Origin: Bacteroidia bacterium | GTDB taxonomy: Bacteria > Bacteroidota > Bacteroidia > Flavobacteriales > Flavobacteriaceae | Reading direction: 5' to 3' | Length of the DNA stretch: 64,000 nt | Assembly (NCBI GenBank): GCA_030427735.1 | Contig: JAUIBP010000004.1 | Span: forward strand, 326,979-390,978 | Part shown: piece after piece, positions 41,960 to 50,892 of the stretch | Numbering within the stretch: the stretch's first letter is position 1 | Layout of the letters: every line of letters begins with the position of its first letter | Notes under the pieces: generated by a model | Databases searched by the model: none | Told to the model about the DNA's origin: nothing | What the model saw: the letters and a program-made list of their open reading frames with translations, nothing else | Program-made: the position numbers and the translations under genes

Positions 41960-42595
41960 TTGAACATCACGTTGGTCTTTTGTATTGGGTTAATTATTGC
42001 CATGGTTGGGGTTATTCCTCCTGGCTTGTTAAATATGACGGCGGCAAAAATTAGCTTAAAAGAAGGACATGCCCGTGGTATAGTGTTTTCTATTGGCGCA
42101 TGTTTAATTGTGCTATTGCAAACTTTTGTTGCAGTTATTTTTGCGAGATACCTAACTAAGCACCCCGATATTGTAGATGTTTTACAACGTGTGGCATTGG
42201 TTATTTTTATCTTAATTTCTGTATATTTCTTTTTTGTAGCTAAAGGCGATGGCGATGTAGGAAACAAAAATGCACCAGAGGTTAGAAGCAAAAAAAGTAG
42301 ATTTTTTCAAGGCATGTTTATGTCGGCTTTAAATATGTTTCCGATTCCATTTCAGGCATATATGAGTGTGACTTTAGCTTCGTTTGGCTGGTTAACTTTC
42401 GAGCAGTCTAATATTATAGCCTATGTTTTTGGTTCGGCAACAGGGTCGTTTGTGATGCTTTATGTGTATATGTTTTTTTTCGATAAAATAGAAAGTAAAA
42501 CATTCACCTCGCAAAAAAATATGAATCGTTTAATAGGGTCTATTACCGGTATAGTCGCTTTGGTAACTTTAATTCATGTAATTAAGGAATTGTAA
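41960..42595 (+). CDS. LysE-family amino-acid exporter
   Basis: A 211-residue inner-membrane exporter with six hydrophobic segments and the family N-terminal block GVIPPGLLNMTAAKISLKEG, in which the NPGP motif is replaced by PPGL. It starts with a TTG (41960), just after the trmB stop. No substrate can be inferred from the neighbours. Its stop overlaps the alkyltransferase-like gene by one base, so the three genes form an operon. Confidence 0.85.
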   Translation: MNITLVFCIGLIIAMVGVIPPGLLNMTAAKISLKEGHARGIVFSIGACLIVLLQTFVAVIFARYLTKHPDIVDVLQRVALVIFILISVYFFFVAKGDGDVGNKNAPEVRSKKSRFFQGMFMSALNMFPIPFQAYMSVTLASFGWLTFEQSNIIAYVFGSATGSFVMLYVYMFFFDKIESKTFTSQKNMNRLIGSITGIVALVTLIHVIKEL

Positions 42596-42927
42596 TGAAA
42601 CCAGAAACCTTAGATTTTTTTGATAGAGTTTATGCGATTGTAAGGCAAGTACCCATTGGGCGCGTTACCAGTTATGGGGCTATTGCACGTTATTTAGGTG
42701 CAGTACGAAGCGCCAGAATTGTGGGTTATGCTATGAATGCAGCGCATAATCTAGAGGACGTGCCTGCACATCGGGTAGTGAACAGAAACGGAATGTTAAC
42801 AGGTAAATTTCATTTTGAAGGAAGTAAGCTCATGCAGCAGTTATTGGAAAGTGAAGGCGTGCAGGTTGAAGCAGATCAGGTGCAGGATTTTAAACAGGTG
42901 TTTTGGGATCCTTCAGAAGAACTCTAG
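42595..42927 (+). CDS. Alkyltransferase-like protein (MGMT fold, active-site Cys replaced by Ala)
   Basis: A 110-residue protein with the C-terminal DNA-binding domain of O6-methylguanine methyltransferase: VPIGRVTSYGAIARYLG (winged-helix and Tyr finger), then the signature at 57-62, which reads PAHRVV. Methyltransferases have PCHRV; here Ala58 replaces the acceptor Cys, so it cannot remove alkyl groups. Such alkyltransferase-like proteins bind O6-alkylguanine and flag it for nucleotide excision repair. The Ala form also occurs in Thermus. It overlaps the LysE-like gene by one base. Confidence 0.92.
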   Translation: MKPETLDFFDRVYAIVRQVPIGRVTSYGAIARYLGAVRSARIVGYAMNAAHNLEDVPAHRVVNRNGMLTGKFHFEGSKLMQQLLESEGVQVEADQVQDFKQVFWDPSEEL

Positions 42928-43008
42928 TGTAGCGGCAGGTATAAATTTAGCTAATAGATGCTATCAATCATTTCAATATTAGTACTTCAATTTCTAAACA
43001 ATTCACAC

Positions 43009-43016
43009 TATATTTG
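43009..43016 (+). promoter_or_regulatory. -7 box of the Mrp-NifU-FNR-ferredoxin operon
   Basis: TATATTTG fits TAnnTTTG and leaves a leader of about 110 bases before the Mrp start at 43130. I see no known riboswitch or regulator site in that leader. Confidence 0.5.
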
Positions 43017-43129
43017 CATATTAGAATTAATCTAAATAGTTTAAGACGAGGAGTTTGTGAAATCGATTAATTTTGAAAGGGTTATATCCTTAAAACAAAC
43101 AAAAAACAAGCTCTGTAAATAGCAGTATA

Positions 43130-44263
43130 ATGAAGATTAAAAAAGAAGATATAATAAAAGCGTTACAAACCATTACTGTTCCTGGCGAAGGTCAGAATAT
43201 GGTTGAAAGTGGCGCGGTAACAAACGTTAATGTTTTTGGCGACGAGGTGGTAGTCGATATTACCATTGCCAACCCGAGTTTGCAAGCTAAAAAGAAAACT
43301 GAAGTCGATATTTTAAAAACCATTCACGACTTGGTATATCAGAAAGCAAAAATTAAAGTGAATGTAACGGTTAATGCCCCTGCAAAACCTAAAAACGAAA
43401 TAAAAGGTAAACCCATACCGGGCATTAAAAATATTATAGCTGTAGCGTCTGGTAAAGGCGGTGTAGGAAAATCTACCGTTACCGCAAACTTAGCCGTAAC
43501 GCTAGCCAAAATGGGCTTTAATGTTGGTGTTTTAGATGCCGATATTTACGGGCCTTCCATGCCAATTATGTTCGATGTGGAACACGAAAAACCATTGGCG
43601 GTAAACATCGATGGCAAATCGAAAATGAAACCGATAGAGAATTATGGGGTGAAAATCCTATCTATCGGATTTTTTACTAAACCCGATCAAGCCGTAGTTT
43701 GGCGTGGCCCTATGGCGGCTAAAGCCTTAAACCAAATGATTTTTGATGCGCATTGGGACGAATTGGATTTCTTATTACTGGATTTACCTCCAGGAACTGG
43801 CGATATTCACCTAAGCATCATGCAATCACTCCCAATTACTGGAGCAGTGGTAGTAAGTACGCCGCAAAACGTGGCACTGGCAGATGCTAAAAAAGGTGTA
43901 GCGATGTTCCAACAAGACAGTATTAACGTGCCAGTGTTAGGAATAATTGAAAACATGGCGTATTTTACACCAGCCGAATTGCCAGATAATAAATATTATA
44001 TTTTTGGCGAAGCAGGTGCCAAAAACCTAGCAGAAGATTTAAACGTGCCATTTTTAGGCGAATTACCGTTGGTGCAAAGCATCCGTGAAGCGGGCGATGT
44101 TGGTAGACCAGCGGCCTTGCAAACGGCAACACCATTAGAGAAATCTTTTGAAACATTAACGCAAGCTGTTGTTCAGGAAGTGGTGAATAGAAACGATAAC
44201 TTACCGCCAACAGAAGCAATTAAAATTACGACTATGGCTGGCTGTTCAGCTGTTAAAAAATAA
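43130..44263 (+). CDS. Mrp/NBP35 family iron-sulfur carrier ATPase
   Basis: A 377-residue P-loop ATPase that carries or builds Fe-S clusters. An N-terminal MIP18-like domain (residues 1 to about 80) precedes the Walker A with deviant motif GKGGVGKS at 108-115 and VLDADIYGPSMP. In many relatives two Cys (CxxC) bind a bridging cluster shortly after an ENMSYF segment; here that place reads ENMAYFTPAELPDNKYYIFG and the pair is absent. A single Cys remains near the C-terminus (AGCSAVKK). The NifU-domain gene follows three bases later. Confidence 0.93.
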   Translation: MKIKKEDIIKALQTITVPGEGQNMVESGAVTNVNVFGDEVVVDITIANPSLQAKKKTEVDILKTIHDLVYQKAKIKVNVTVNAPAKPKNEIKGKPIPGIKNIIAVASGKGGVGKSTVTANLAVTLAKMGFNVGVLDADIYGPSMPIMFDVEHEKPLAVNIDGKSKMKPIENYGVKILSIGFFTKPDQAVVWRGPMAAKALNQMIFDAHWDELDFLLLDLPPGTGDIHLSIMQSLPITGAVVVSTPQNVALADAKKGVAMFQQDSINVPVLGIIENMAYFTPAELPDNKYYIFGEAGAKNLAEDLNVPFLGELPLVQSIREAGDVGRPAALQTATPLEKSFETLTQAVVQEVVNRNDNLPPTEAIKITTMAGCSAVKK

Positions 44264-44266
44264 GGT

Positions 44267-44506
44267 ATGACCTCAGAAGAATTAAAATTAAATGTAGAGA
44301 AAGCTCTCGACGAAATTCGTCCGTTTTTAGAAAGCGATGGCGGTAATATTTCTCTTATTTCTATTGAAGACGACAAATTGGTGAAGGTACAATTAGAAGG
44401 CGCTTGCGTTGGCTGTAGTGTAAACCAAATGACCTTAAAGTCTGGTGTAGAAATGACCATTAAAAAATATGCTCCGCAAATCGAGCAAGTTATTAATGTA
44501 GAATAA
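44267..44506 (+). CDS. NifU C-terminal domain iron-sulfur scaffold
   Basis: A 79-residue protein made of the NifU C-terminal domain alone. Its CxxC pair (Cys47 and Cys50, in GACVGCSVNQMTLKSG) binds a transient cluster that is passed to targets. Size and sequence match small NfuA-like carriers. The gene lies between Mrp and a ferredoxin reductase, so the operon joins cluster carriage to electron supply. Confidence 0.95.
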   Translation: MTSEELKLNVEKALDEIRPFLESDGGNISLISIEDDKLVKVQLEGACVGCSVNQMTLKSGVEMTIKKYAPQIEQVINVE

Positions 44507-44538
44507 AGCAAGCCTTTGCTATTTAAGTCACCTAACAA

Positions 44539-45600
44539 ATGATTAAAACCGACATCCTAATTATAGGAGCAGGCCCAACTGGATTGTTTACAGTATTTGA
44601 AGCTGGATTATTAAAATTAAAGTGCCATTTAATCGATGCCTTACCACAACCAGGCGGCCAATGTTCCGAAATTTACCCGAAGAAACCGATTTACGATATT
44701 CCAGGATTCCCTGAAGTTTTAGCAGGCGATCTTACCAAAAATTTATTGGAACAATGTAAGCAGTTCGAACCAGGTTTTACTTTGGGCGAACGTGCCGAAA
44801 CTTTAGAAAAACAAGAGGACGGCAGCTTTATTGTAACCACAAATAAAGGCACACAACACCATGCGCCTGTGGTAGCTATCGCTGGTGGTTTGGGGAGTTT
44901 TGAACCGAGAAAACCGTTAATAAGCAATATTGCTAGTTTCGAAGATAAAGGCGTTGAATATTTCATTAAAGATCCAGAAATGTATCGCGATAAACGTGTG
45001 GTTATTTCTGGTGGTGGCGATTCTGCTTTAGATTGGTCTATTTTCTTGGCCGATGTCGCTTCCGAAGTGACTTTAATCCACAGACGTAACGAGTTCCGTG
45101 GTGCTTTAGATTCTGTTGAAAAAGTTCAAGAATTAAAATCGAAAGGCAAAATCAATTTAATCACCCCAGCCGAAGTTATCAACGTAGTTGGTCATGGTAA
45201 AGTTGAAGGTGTTGTCGTGGCGCAATCGAAACATATAGAAAAGGAATTTATTGTAGAAACGGATCACTTTATTCCGCTTTTTGGTTTATCACCAAAATTA
45301 GGGCCTTTAGGAAATTGGGGCTTGGAGATTGAAAAAAATGCCATTAAAGTGAATAATGCTCTGGATTATCAAACTAATATTCCAGGTGTGTTTGCGATTG
45401 GCGATGTAAATACCTATCCAGGAAAATTAAAACTGATTTTATGTGGTTTTCACGAAGCGACATTAATGTGTCAGGCGGCGTATCAGATTATCAATCCGGG
45501 AAAAAAATACGTTTTAAAATATACTACCGTTAGCGGTATCGATGGTTTTGATGGCACGAGAAAAGAAGCCGAAAAAGCCGTTGTTAAATCAATAGAATAG
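44539..45600 (+). CDS. Ferredoxin--NADP(+) reductase, thioredoxin-reductase-like type
   Basis: A 353-residue FAD- and NAD(P)-dependent oxidoreductase that moves electrons between NADPH and ferredoxin. LIIGAGPTGLFTVFEAGL is the FAD Rossmann motif, SGGGDSALDW the NADP motif and GVFAIGDVNTYPGKLKLI the FAD closing motif. It lacks the redox CxxC of thioredoxin reductase, as in the YumC class. The 2Fe-2S ferredoxin gene lies 14 bases downstream, so the two products are likely partners. Confidence 0.92.
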   Translation: MIKTDILIIGAGPTGLFTVFEAGLLKLKCHLIDALPQPGGQCSEIYPKKPIYDIPGFPEVLAGDLTKNLLEQCKQFEPGFTLGERAETLEKQEDGSFIVTTNKGTQHHAPVVAIAGGLGSFEPRKPLISNIASFEDKGVEYFIKDPEMYRDKRVVISGGGDSALDWSIFLADVASEVTLIHRRNEFRGALDSVEKVQELKSKGKINLITPAEVINVVGHGKVEGVVVAQSKHIEKEFIVETDHFIPLFGLSPKLGPLGNWGLEIEKNAIKVNNALDYQTNIPGVFAIGDVNTYPGKLKLILCGFHEATLMCQAAYQIINPGKKYVLKYTTVSGIDGFDGTRKEAEKAVVKSIE

Positions 45601-45614
45601 AGTAAAAAATTGCA

Positions 45615-45947
45615 ATGGAACAAGATGTAAATATTAAAATTACCGATCGAGATGGCGTAACCCACGATATTGTTGCACCTACCGATATGGCTATGAATTT
45701 AATGGAAGTTGTACGCTCGTACGAGCTCGCCCCAGAAGGCACTATTGGTGTTTGTGGTGGTATGGCCATGTGTGCCTCTTGCCAATGTTATGTGGTAAGC
45801 GACACCGAACTTCCGGAAATGCAAGACGACGAAGAAGCCATGTTGTCTGAAGCGTTTCATGTGCAAGACAACAGCCGTTTAGGTTGCCAGATACAAATTA
45901 CGCCAGAAATGGAAGGTTTGGAAGTTATTTTAGCGCCAGAAAGTTAA
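45615..45947 (+). CDS. 2Fe-2S ferredoxin (adrenodoxin type)
   Basis: A 110-residue ferredoxin. Cluster ligands are Cys47, Cys53 and Cys56 (CGGMAMCASC) and Cys91 in GCQIQ, the adrenodoxin spacing of C-x5-C-x2-C-x34-C. Cys58 is an extra. Next to an FNR, it should carry electrons for Fe-S assembly or another acceptor such as a P450 or desaturase; no such acceptor is in the window. It overlaps the convergent metallophosphoesterase by four bases. Confidence 0.94.
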   Translation: MEQDVNIKITDRDGVTHDIVAPTDMAMNLMEVVRSYELAPEGTIGVCGGMAMCASCQCYVVSDTELPEMQDDEEAMLSEAFHVQDNSRLGCQIQITPEMEGLEVILAPES

Positions 45948-46843
45948 TGGGTTTTATAATCTATTAATTTTTTTGGCCCTTCTAGTACCGTGCGTACAAT
46001 TCTAAAATAACCATCGTCCGTCGTGGCGGTGTCCCATTTTATTAGCGAAATTTCACCCTTTTCAATTTCTATGCCCGTTATACTGTGCGGATGTACACAG
46101 CTGCCATCGTTAAAAAAAGCGATATGACCAGGCTGCGGAAACCTTGGCCTATGTGTGTGACCAACTATGGTTATAAGGTTGTTTTTACTGCGAATCCAAT
46201 TTTTTATGCGGCGTTCTATACGGATAAGTTCGGTGTAGTTTTTACCCGGACTCGTGGGGTCGGCAATACCCATAACATTTAGCGGTTTCCATAATATTCT
46301 AACCATAAACCGACTCAACTTCCAACATTTATAATTCCACCAATCTGCTTGATGTCCGTGGGTTAAAAAGACTTCTTGCTGTGTTGTTTTATGCTTTAAA
46401 ATAATACCTTCATAAAAAGTAATGTCGGTAAAGAGTTCTTTATGAAGCCCCGTTTTTGCATCAAAATAAGTGTGTAAATGCTTCTTTACATAGTTTTGTT
46501 TTCGGTATACCATGTCGTGATTTCCCCAAATAACATCCAGACGTTTTTCGTCGTAAAAACACTTCATTAGCATATATACATTGGTATGCGCTTCAAAAAT
46601 AGACTTAAAGTTTAGGTTCTCCCAAAGCTCGTCGCCATCTCCTAATTCGCAATAATGAAATCCGTTTTTATAATACTGTTTTAAAGCGTGGTAATATATG
46701 TTTCGGTTACGTGCAAAATCATCGGCAATACTGTTGTCACCTCTATGGCAATCACTAAAAAAAATGAATTTAGACGTGTCGTCGAATTCAATAATTTTCG
46801 CGGTATCGTAAGCGTTATGTAATCGTTTTTGAGATGATAGCAT
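45944..46843 (-). CDS. Metallophosphoesterase family protein
   Basis: A 299-residue calcineurin-like phosphoesterase. The five metal-binding blocks are present: SDCHRGD, GDGDELWE, GNHD, HGHQADWW and GHTHRP. The layout resembles the UDP-2,3-diacylglucosamine hydrolase group, yet that enzyme's specificity residues cannot be confirmed by eye. A GTHT-type second His supplies the active site. It may cleave nucleotide diphosphates or a lipid A precursor. Convergent with the ferredoxin gene. Confidence 0.88.
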   Translation of the reverse strand: MLSSQKRLHNAYDTAKIIEFDDTSKFIFFSDCHRGDNSIADDFARNRNIYYHALKQYYKNGFHYCELGDGDELWENLNFKSIFEAHTNVYMLMKCFYDEKRLDVIWGNHDMVYRKQNYVKKHLHTYFDAKTGLHKELFTDITFYEGIILKHKTTQQEVFLTHGHQADWWNYKCWKLSRFMVRILWKPLNVMGIADPTSPGKNYTELIRIERRIKNWIRSKNNLITIVGHTHRPRFPQPGHIAFFNDGSCVHPHSITGIEIEKGEISLIKWDTATTDDGYFRIVRTVLEGPKKLIDYKTH

Positions 46844-47039
46844 GGATTAAATATAACTAAAACCATTGTGATTTGTAAGCGAAAAATAACTTTAATCGTT
46901 TGGCTTTAGCATGATGATTTTTCTAAAGTTTAATAGCTGTGTTAGAATAGTTTATGTAAGAGTTTTAAAATTAAATAGTTATATTTAATAATTGTTGTTA
47001 TTTGAATTAAAAAGAACAAACTAACTTAACCTTCAGTTT

Positions 47040-48527
47040 ATGTTTCGAAAATTTTTGTTTATCTCAAACAAATTAGTTGCGCTATGTGTACTCATTACTG
47101 TCATGAGTTGCCAGCAAAAAATCAATGATGTTACCATTACAGGACAAATTATTGGTGATATTCCCGAAAATATTAATTACACTTTACCTATTAACGGCAT
47201 CGACTTTATTGGGTTTAACCAAATGGTTCGGCCCGATTCGCTAGGTAATTTTAAAATTACATTGGCTGTTACAAAAGCGAGTTTTGTAGAATTATCTCAA
47301 GAATATAAATCTTTTGGAACTGTTATTGTCGAACCCGAAATGCATTATCAAGTGTTGATAGATAATACCGAAAAGAAACCAAAATTTAAAGTAACAGCTC
47401 ATAATGCCAAAGGTCAGGAACTTTACAATAAAATCACTAATCGAAATATGATTACTGGTCATTTTGAATTAGAGGCAAATTCGTATTTTAAAGACTCTGT
47501 ACCTTCTGCTATTGAAACCAAAATTAAGCAAAGCTTGGTAACCGAAATGACTGAATATCAAGCGCTACTAGAAAAGCATGACATTTCAGAAGACTTTTAT
47601 CAATTAGTTGCTACCGATCGTGGCTATTTTTATGCAGGAGCACAAGGTAGCGTTGCCTTTTTAAATTTTTTATATGAAGAAAGAAACCAAAACACCTTAA
47701 ACAAAGATCAATATAATAAACTTTGGAGTGCTGTTTTTCAGTCTTACCCAGCATCCAATCCCGAATTGTTGCGTTCGCCATGGTTTTATTATTACACACA
47801 AAATTATTTGCGATATCAAGAGTTTCTAGAAAATGAAGTAGATACAGATTCGTTAATTGGCTTAAGAAATCAAGGAAAAATTAATACGTATCAAATTAAT
47901 CAAGCAAAAAAGCACTTATCTGGTGAGCAGTTAGAGTATTATTATGCGGCTTTTTTATATGATGTATCTATATCTAAAAATTACGAAAAAGAACTCATCC
48001 CGTTATTTGAAGCATTTAAAACCACTTACTCACAGAGTGCCTATAGCCCATTTATAGCTCCAGAAATAGAAAACATTGTTGCGTTTCACAACAAACAAAA
48101 AGACAGCTTAAACACAAACACTACATTTATAAATAACACCGATAGCTTAAATACCTTAAAAGAAGTTGTAAAAACATTAAATGGCCACAGGTATTATGTA
48201 GATGTTTGGACTACTTGGTGCTCACCCTGCAAAAAAGAGTTTGCACACAATTCTGAACTTTATAAGCTGTTAAAGGCTAAAAATATCACTCCTTTATACA
48301 ATCGAGATGAGAAAGCCACACAATGGAAACAAATGATTGCGTTTTATGGTTTAGAAGGCTATCAAATTCGAGCAAACAAAGCGTTATATAACAACTTAAA
48401 ACAATTATACGAGGGAAACACCTTTGCAATACCTTGGCATATTTTGGTAGATAGCGATGGTGCAATTATTAAAAAACATGTGAGTGGTCCGTCTAAAATT
48501 GAAAAATTGATAAGCGAATTAAATTAA
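47040..48527 (+). CDS. TlpA-like thioredoxin-fold lipoprotein
   Basis: A 495-residue lipoprotein with lipobox VMSC (Cys24). The N-terminal part to about 370 is a beta-strand-rich and helical region with DUF4369-like character. The C-terminal thioredoxin domain has the active site TTWCSPCKKEF (CxxC) and later AIPWHILVDSDG with cis-Pro. Such proteins keep periplasmic disulfides reduced or make them. It sits six bases before the MG2-domain gene, so the two are likely cotranscribed. Confidence 0.85.
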   Translation: MFRKFLFISNKLVALCVLITVMSCQQKINDVTITGQIIGDIPENINYTLPINGIDFIGFNQMVRPDSLGNFKITLAVTKASFVELSQEYKSFGTVIVEPEMHYQVLIDNTEKKPKFKVTAHNAKGQELYNKITNRNMITGHFELEANSYFKDSVPSAIETKIKQSLVTEMTEYQALLEKHDISEDFYQLVATDRGYFYAGAQGSVAFLNFLYEERNQNTLNKDQYNKLWSAVFQSYPASNPELLRSPWFYYYTQNYLRYQEFLENEVDTDSLIGLRNQGKINTYQINQAKKHLSGEQLEYYYAAFLYDVSISKNYEKELIPLFEAFKTTYSQSAYSPFIAPEIENIVAFHNKQKDSLNTNTTFINNTDSLNTLKEVVKTLNGHRYYVDVWTTWCSPCKKEFAHNSELYKLLKAKNITPLYNRDEKATQWKQMIAFYGLEGYQIRANKALYNNLKQLYEGNTFAIPWHILVDSDGAIIKKHVSGPSKIEKLISELN

Positions 48528-48533
48528 ATTGAA

Positions 48534-50858
48534 ATGAATGCCTTAACTTCTATTTTAAATATTTTACCACTGCCTAATACAAACAAAACGTGCTTTGCAT
48601 TATTTGTTGTCGTTTTGGGTTTTACGGGCAATTGCATATGGGCACAACAGTCACCTAGCATACCCAACAGCCTTGTAGATAATATCACTAAAAACGCATT
48701 AAATTATCTGCAAGAATCTGTTTACCTGCAAACCAGCAAAGGCATTTACGAAACAGGCGAAGATTTATGGTTTAAAGCGTATGTTTTAAACAGTCAGTAT
48801 TTAATTCCTTCCGATTTAAGTAACACCTTATACGTGCAATTGGTAGAAGATCAAACCGATGTTGCAGTATGGCAAGAACGGTATTCCATCGAAAAAGGAT
48901 TTGTAAACGGACATGTGTTTATTCAGGATACTTTAAAGTCGGGCACGTATCGCTTGGAAGCCTTAACATCTGAGTCGTTTTACAAAAACACGCAAGACTT
49001 TAAAAGTGCTCGTAAACTTATTATTGTAGATCGAATTTCCGATTTTGCTAAAGATTCCATCACTAAAACCAACGAAATTGATTTTGATTTTAAGTTATTT
49101 CCAGAAGGCGGCCACTTGGTATCTGGCATACAAAGTACTGTAGCCTTTAAGGCTATTGATGCTAAAGGGCAACCAAAAACTATTTCGGGAACTTTATTAG
49201 AAAATGATAAACCATTACTGGATTTTAAAAGCACACATGCAGGCATGGGGGCATTTATTTTTACACCAGACATCACGAAAACATATCGCATCACATTAAA
49301 CGATTCACTAGGTCAAAAAACAGTTTCGCTTCCAAAAATAGAACCTCAGGGGCAAGTCATGCAGTTAGTAACCAACAGCAATGAAGCTATTACTTTAAAA
49401 ATTTCAAAATCACCGGGTTTAGAAACAGAAATGATTTATGTGCGCGTTCAGGTTCGAGGCGTGGTGTACACCATAGCCAAAACCCTATTGGATGAAGCGC
49501 AAATTGTAAGTATTCCTGTAAATGATATGCCACAGGGCATTGCTGAGATTACCTTGTTTAATCAGGATTTACAGCCAGTAGCCGAACGTTTGGTATTTGT
49601 AAAACAATATCAGAAATTGCATATAAAAACTGTTTTAGACAAAAGCGAATATCTAACAAAAGAACAGGTTAAATTAAATATAAAAGTCGTAGACCAGAAT
49701 GGCAATCCACAAATCGCACATCTAGGTTTAAGTGTTTACGATGCCATGTACAACAACCCGAACGACACCAAAACCATTGCAAGCCATTTTCTGTTAACCG
49801 AAGAATTAAAAGGAAATTTACACGACCCCAGTTATTATTTTAAAGACGAAAATGAAAATAGAAAACAAGCCTTAAACCTCTTATTGCTTACTCAGGGATG
49901 GCGAGCTTATACTTGGGGCGAACAAAACCTGAAACAATTGGACATAAAGCGTCAACTCGCAGTAAAAGATACTTTAATTGGTAAAATTCACGCCAGTAAA
50001 CAAAAAGACAGAGCCCTTTTATCGCAACAATATGTCATAGCATTTACGGCCGAAGATAGCGGTAAGAATCTCATTGAAGTCGATTCTATAGGGAGATTTA
50101 CAGTGTTGCCAGAATATATTAGCCAAGCCAATGGCGGCTATTTATATTTAAAGCTATTGCAGAACGATCCTAACAAAAACATGTCTATAGCCATACACGA
50201 TCCTACCTTTAAGACTATTAATCAAATTAAAAAACAGAAAACATTTATATACCCTATAAATTTTAATAGCAAACTTTTAGAGTTAAAACCAGAGGAAAAT
50301 TACACGTCTTATAAAGACATGAATCAGCTTGACGAAGTCATGCTAACCGCTAAAAAAGAACGGGTGTTTAGAGATAAATACATGGGAACTTTGGATAGTT
50401 TGGCAAAATTGGATGTAACGATAGATTATCTTTGTAAAAATGGAGTTTTAAATTGTATAAAACATGCTGCTTCAGGAAAAATCCCAATTCCAGGAAATAC
50501 CTACGATTACTATGTCGGGAGAGAAATTCAACAAGTTATATATAAGGAACAGATTAAAAAAAACTTTACTGAAGAAGAATTGTTAAAGTTGTTTAATGTG
50601 AGTTGTGTTAAAGGAGTCTATATTCAAAAAGTGTTTTACGAGCCTGTTTACGATTTGGACGAACAAATTAATGGCTTTCCAGATTACAGAAATACCTTGT
50701 ATTGGAAACCCGATATCATTACCGATACAAACGGACAAGCACAAATTACCTTTTACTGTTCAGATATCAATACTAAATTTTTAGGTGCTATAGAAGGTAT
50801 AAATGGTTCGGGTGCTCTAGGAAGAGAGGAATTCGAGTTTTTTGTAAAAAAAAGATAA
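48534..50858 (+). CDS. MG2-domain cell-surface protein
   Basis: A 774-residue protein with a signal peptide (residues 1 to about 38, ending FTGNCIWAQ) and an MG2/alpha-2-macroglobulin-like N-terminal half (VYLQTSKGIYETGEDLWFKAYVLN). It has no macroglobulin thioester motif. The C-terminal half carries LDEVMLTAKKERVF, which recalls a TonB-box linker, and ends in a strand-rich domain (PDIITDTNGQAQITFYCSD). Flavobacterial homologues are of unknown function. The link with a TlpA-like lipoprotein suggests a joint periplasmic or surface role. Confidence 0.78.
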   Translation: MNALTSILNILPLPNTNKTCFALFVVVLGFTGNCIWAQQSPSIPNSLVDNITKNALNYLQESVYLQTSKGIYETGEDLWFKAYVLNSQYLIPSDLSNTLYVQLVEDQTDVAVWQERYSIEKGFVNGHVFIQDTLKSGTYRLEALTSESFYKNTQDFKSARKLIIVDRISDFAKDSITKTNEIDFDFKLFPEGGHLVSGIQSTVAFKAIDAKGQPKTISGTLLENDKPLLDFKSTHAGMGAFIFTPDITKTYRITLNDSLGQKTVSLPKIEPQGQVMQLVTNSNEAITLKISKSPGLETEMIYVRVQVRGVVYTIAKTLLDEAQIVSIPVNDMPQGIAEITLFNQDLQPVAERLVFVKQYQKLHIKTVLDKSEYLTKEQVKLNIKVVDQNGNPQIAHLGLSVYDAMYNNPNDTKTIASHFLLTEELKGNLHDPSYYFKDENENRKQALNLLLLTQGWRAYTWGEQNLKQLDIKRQLAVKDTLIGKIHASKQKDRALLSQQYVIAFTAEDSGKNLIEVDSIGRFTVLPEYISQANGGYLYLKLLQNDPNKNMSIAIHDPTFKTINQIKKQKTFIYPINFNSKLLELKPEENYTSYKDMNQLDEVMLTAKKERVFRDKYMGTLDSLAKLDVTIDYLCKNGVLNCIKHAASGKIPIPGNTYDYYVGREIQQVIYKEQIKKNFTEEELLKLFNVSCVKGVYIQKVFYEPVYDLDEQINGFPDYRNTLYWKPDIITDTNGQAQITFYCSDINTKFLGAIEGINGSGALGREEFEFFVKKR

Positions 50859-50892
50859 ACCTTAGTTTGTATAGTTTTAAGTAAAAATAGTC

